A stretch of DNA of 8,931 nucleotides, taken from JANMEX01 sp031423755. GTDB lineage: Bacteria; Pseudomonadota; Alphaproteobacteria; Rhizobiales; Rhizobiaceae. Below, one piece after another: positions 4,843-8,931 of this stretch. The stretch covers positions 1 through 8,931 of the forward strand of contig JANPGC010000329.1 of the NCBI GenBank assembly GCA_031423755.1, given 5' to 3'. The number at the start of each line of letters is the position of its first letter. Position 1 is the first letter of the stretch. The position numbers and the translations under genes are program-made. The notes below the pieces were generated by a model that saw nothing but the letters and a program-made list of their open reading frames with translations, made no database searches and had not been told where the DNA came from.

Positions 4843-6408
4843 TCAGGCAGCGGCAGCTGCAAGCTTCTGGGCCTTTTCGACGGCCTCTTCAATGGTTCCA
4901 ACCATATAGAAGGCGACTTCCGGCAGATGATCATAATCACCGGCGCAAAGACCCTTGAAGCCCTTGATCGTGTCTTCAAGCGCGACGAGCTTGCCGGGCG
5001 AGCCGGTAAACACTTCGGCGACGAAAAACGGCTGCGACAGGAAGCGCTCGATCTTCCGCGCGCGGGAAACGGTGAGCTTGTCCTCTTCGGAAAGCTCGTC
5101 CATGCCCAGGATCGCGATGATGTCCTGCAGCGACTTGTAGCGCTGAAGGATCGACTGCACCTGACGGGCAATCCCGTAATGCTCTTCACCAACGATGATT
5201 GGATCTAGCATGCGGGATGTCGATTCAAGCGGATCCACTGCCGGGTAAATACCCTTTTCCGCAATCGACCGCGACAGCGTGGTCGTCGCATCAAGATGGG
5301 CGAAAGAGGTTGCCGGCGCCGGATCAGTCAAATCGTCGGCTGGAACGTAAATGGCCTGCACGGAGGTGATCGAACCGGTTTGCGTGGTGGTGATGCGCTC
5401 CTGCATCTGGCCCATGTCGGTCGCCAGCGTCGGCTGGTAACCCACGGCTGACGGAATGCGTCCAAGCAAAGCGGAAAGCTCGGAACCGGCCTGCGTGAAG
5501 CGGAAAATATTGTCCACGAAAAACAGCACGTCCTGTCCCTGGTTTCGGAAATGCTCCGCAACCGTCAGACCCGACAGGGCAACGCGGGCACGTGCACCGG
5601 GCGGCTCATTCATCTGGCCATAGACGAGCGCAGCCTTGGAACCGGCACCACCTCCATGCTTGTTGACGCCGGACTCGATCATTTCGTGGTAGAGATCATT
5701 GCCCTCACGGGTGCGCTCGCCAACACCGGCGAAAACGGAGTAACCACCGTGCGCCTTGGCGACGTTGTTGATGAGCTCCATGATCAGAACCGTCTTGCCA
5801 ACGCCGGCGCCGCCGAACAGGCCGATCTTGCCGCCGCGTGCGTAAGGCGCAAGCAGGTCAACGACCTTGATGCCAGTGACCAGAACCTGTGCTTCCGTCG
5901 ACTGCTCAACGTAAGCAGGCGCTTCCTGATGGATGGCGCGGCGAACAGTTGTGTTGATCGGGCCCTGTTCGTCAACCGGCTCGCCGATGACGTTCATGAT
6001 GCGGCCAAGCGTTTCATCGCCGACCGGCACCATGATCGGGGAGCCGGTGTCGATAACTTCCTGACCGCGAACCAAGCCTTCAGACGAATCCATGGCGATG
6101 GTGCGGACGGTGTTCTCGCCCAGATGCTGCGCGACTTCCAGAACAAGGCGATTGCCAAGATTAAGGGTTTCCAGCGCGTTCAAAATCTTCGGCAGCTCAT
6201 TTTCGAACTGCACGTCAACAACGGCGCCGATGACCTGCACAATTTTGCCAATGTTGCCTTTGCCAAGCGTGGCCGGAGCCGAAACCTTGGCAGCGGCTGC
6301 TTTTGCCGGGGCGGCCTTGGAAGCTGCGGCCTTGGCTGGCGCAGCCTTGGGCGCTGGAGCTTTGGCCGGTGCGGCCTTCACGGTCTTGGGAGTTGCTGCT
6401 TTTGCCAT
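4843..6408 (-). CDS. atpD: ATP synthase F1 beta subunit with Ala/Lys/Pro-rich N-terminal extension
   Basis: This 521-residue subunit carries the catalytic nucleotide sites of F1 ATP synthase, where ADP and phosphate become ATP on the cytoplasmic face of the inner membrane. Residues 53-521 are a full-length canonical beta subunit. The Walker A motif GGAGVGKT is at 199-206, the catalytic glutamate E231 is in GERTREGNDLY, and Walker B D299 is in VLFFVDNIFRF. The DELSEED loop that contacts gamma is at 437-443. Residues 1-50 are an extension made almost only of Ala, Lys and Pro, with three exact KAAPAKA units. I recall a similar but less regular tail, with the same total length, in Brucella AtpD. 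AGGA at 6416-6419 is 7 bases before the ATG. The gene starts 24 bases after atpG. All catalytic residues are intact, and the tail's role is unknown. Confidence 0.97.
   Translation of the reverse strand: MAKAATPKTVKAAPAKAPAPKAAPAKAAASKAAPAKAAAAKVSAPATLGKGNIGKIVQVIGAVVDVQFENELPKILNALETLNLGNRLVLEVAQHLGENTVRTIAMDSSEGLVRGQEVIDTGSPIMVPVGDETLGRIMNVIGEPVDEQGPINTTVRRAIHQEAPAYVEQSTEAQVLVTGIKVVDLLAPYARGGKIGLFGGAGVGKTVLIMELINNVAKAHGGYSVFAGVGERTREGNDLYHEMIESGVNKHGGGAGSKAALVYGQMNEPPGARARVALSGLTVAEHFRNQGQDVLFFVDNIFRFTQAGSELSALLGRIPSAVGYQPTLATDMGQMQERITTTQTGSITSVQAIYVPADDLTDPAPATSFAHLDATTTLSRSIAEKGIYPAVDPLESTSRMLDPIIVGEEHYGIARQVQSILQRYKSLQDIIAILGMDELSEEDKLTVSRARKIERFLSQPFFVAEVFTGSPGKLVALEDTIKGFKGLCAGDYDHLPEVAFYMVGTIEEAVEKAQKLAAAAA
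6289..6378 (-). repeat. Three 30-base tandem units encoding KAAPAKA repeats in AtpD
   Basis: Residues 11-20, 21-30 and 31-40 of AtpD each begin with KAAPAKA and end in a variable three-residue spacer (PAP, AAS, AAA). The DNA units are at 6378-6349, 6348-6319 and 6318-6289. They differ at several synonymous third positions (for example Lys as AAG or AAA, Pro as CCG or CCA), so the repeat is better conserved in protein than in DNA. Confidence 0.85.
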
Positions 6409-6432
6409 CGTCCTGTCCTGTTCAACAGTCTC

Positions 6433-7302
6433 TTAGAGCGCTTCTGCGCCCGAGATGATTTCAATCAGTTCTTTGGTAATCTGCGCTTGACGCTGTCTGT
6501 TGTAAGACAAAGTCAGGGCCTTGATCATTTCGCCGGCGTTGCGCGTCGCATTGTCCATGGCGGACATGCGGGCACCCTGCTCGGAGGCCGCGTTCTCGAG
6601 GAGTGCGCGGAAAATCTGAACGGAAATATTGCGCGGAATGAGATCCGACAGGATCGCACCGGCATCCGGCTCATATTCGTAAGCTGCATCTGACGCAGTC
6701 ACATTTCCGTCCGGCTTTGACGGAATGATCTGAAGTGCCGTCGGTATCTGCGCAATCACCGATTTGAACTCGGAATAGAACAGCGTGCACACATCGAACG
6801 CGCCGTCTTCAAACAGGCCGATCACCTTGTGGCTGATCTCGTCAGCATTGACAAAACCAAGCTTTTTGACGGCGCGCAGATCAACATGATCGACGATCAG
6901 CGAGGAAAACTCGCGACGCAGAATGTCCGCGCCTTTCTTGCCGACAGTGATGATCTTGACAGTCTTGCCTTGGCTCAGAAGCAGACGCGCATGATCACGC
7001 GCCAGACGCGCGATCTGCGAATTGAAACCGCCGCACAGGCCGCGCTCCGATGTACAGACCAGAAGCAGATGCGAATCGGACTTGCCCGTGCCGGACATCA
7101 ACAGTGGCGCATCATCACCGCCAACATTTGCAGCAATGTTTGCCAGAACCGCACCCATCCGCTTGGAATAGGGACGCGCGGCCTCGGCAGCTTCCTGCGC
7201 GCGGCGCAGCTTCGCCGCGGCGACCATCTGCATCGCCTTGGTGATTTTCTGCGTCGCCTTGACCGAGGCGATACGGGTGCGAAGGTCCTTCAGTGAGGCC
7301 AT
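6433..7302 (-). CDS. atpG: ATP synthase F1 gamma subunit
   Basis: This 289-residue subunit is the rotating central shaft of F1. The long N-terminal helix covers about 1-55 and starts with the typical LKDLRTRIASVKATQKITKA (4-23). The central Rossmann-like domain includes SERGLCGGFN at 85-94, a family landmark. The C-terminal helix carries MSAMDNATRNAGEMI (246-260) and ends with the signature ITKELIEIISGAEAL (275-289). Length is standard and no residue of the signatures is missing. AGGA (7310-7313) is 7 bases before the ATG. The gene begins 17 bases after atpA and is followed after 24 bases by atpD, so it is an internal operon gene. Confidence 0.97.
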   Translation of the reverse strand: MASLKDLRTRIASVKATQKITKAMQMVAAAKLRRAQEAAEAARPYSKRMGAVLANIAANVGGDDAPLLMSGTGKSDSHLLLVCTSERGLCGGFNSQIARLARDHARLLLSQGKTVKIITVGKKGADILRREFSSLIVDHVDLRAVKKLGFVNADEISHKVIGLFEDGAFDVCTLFYSEFKSVIAQIPTALQIIPSKPDGNVTASDAAYEYEPDAGAILSDLIPRNISVQIFRALLENAASEQGARMSAMDNATRNAGEMIKALTLSYNRQRQAQITKELIEIISGAEAL

Positions 7303-7319
7303 GGGTGCTTCCTAAAGCC

Positions 7320-8848
<1,529 letters not shown>

Positions 8849-8849
<1 letters not shown>

Positions 8850-8931
8850 CAGCCGGTCCCCTTCATAGCGATCTTAAGGTTTTGCAATTTTGTCTTGAGT
8901 GAATTGTCCATCATCTTGGAGCCCACCTTTA
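8849..8931 (-). CDS. atpH: ATP synthase F1 delta subunit, C-terminal end only
   Basis: The last 26 codons and the stop are visible, entering from the right edge of the window. The peptide begins KVGSKMMDNSLKTKL and ends in IAMKGTG. This matches the conserved C terminus of the delta subunit (G-S-x-M-x-D-x-S-L-x-x-K-L-x-x-L), which joins the peripheral stalk to the top of F1. The TGA at 8851-8849 shares one base with the atpA start. Gene order and the tight overlap support the assignment despite the short length. The operon promoter must lie outside the window. Confidence 0.9.

Noticed and set aside
5551..6693. A 380-codon open frame on the plus strand opposite atpD and atpG
   Set aside because: It is antisense to two intact, highly conserved genes, its translation resembles no family I know, and GC-rich third positions readily produce such long shadow frames.

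Overview
The window reads as chromosomal core DNA of an alphaproteobacterium, most likely a member of Hyphomicrobiales (Rhizobiales) near Brucellaceae/Phyllobacteriaceae. Three things point there. The F1 ATP synthase genes run atpH-atpA-atpG-atpD-atpC, with no F0 gene visible. AtpD carries a long Ala/Lys/Pro-rich N-terminal tail of the kind I recall from Brucella and its relatives. A ctpA protease gene lies close to an rppH/ialA-type Nudix gene, a linkage I recall from Brucella. I did not run any database search, so genus and species are not assigned.

Layout, left to right. Positions 2-3512 on the plus strand hold a tightly packed cell-envelope cluster: the 3' end of an EnvC-like murein hydrolase activator, ctpA (overlapping envC by 11 bases), a membrane-anchored divergent polysaccharide deacetylase (65 bases later) and rppH (1 base later). 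Positions 3639-4286 on the minus strand hold a two-gene vapBC-type toxin-antitoxin module with its own Shine-Dalgarno site, a candidate promoter and a candidate operator. Positions 4420-8931 on the minus strand hold the F1 ATP synthase operon (atpH 3' end, atpA, atpG, atpD, atpC), ending in a clear UUCG-tetraloop terminator at 4369-4393. No gene-free stretch is longer than about 135 bases, and I see no tRNA, rRNA, CRISPR array or insertion sequence.

How the parts work together. The plus-strand cluster joins peptidoglycan remodelling (EnvC, CtpA, the deacetylase-like protein) to RNA 5'-end processing (RppH), apparently on one transcript. The minus-strand operon makes the catalytic F1 sector of ATP synthase. 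These two convergent transcription units face each other, and the vapBC module sits in the gap. It looks like an accessory insertion at a neutral site: lower GC around vapB (about 47% by hand count over 4141-4320, against about 65% in one sampled atpA line), a TTG start for the toxin, and an independent control region.

I found no wholly new system. The most interesting points are the paired palindromes at the vapBC promoter, the same-frame zero-gap TAA-TTG junction between antitoxin and toxin, the regular ten-residue KAAPAKA repeat in the AtpD tail, and the loss of likely metal-binding residues in the deacetylase-like protein.
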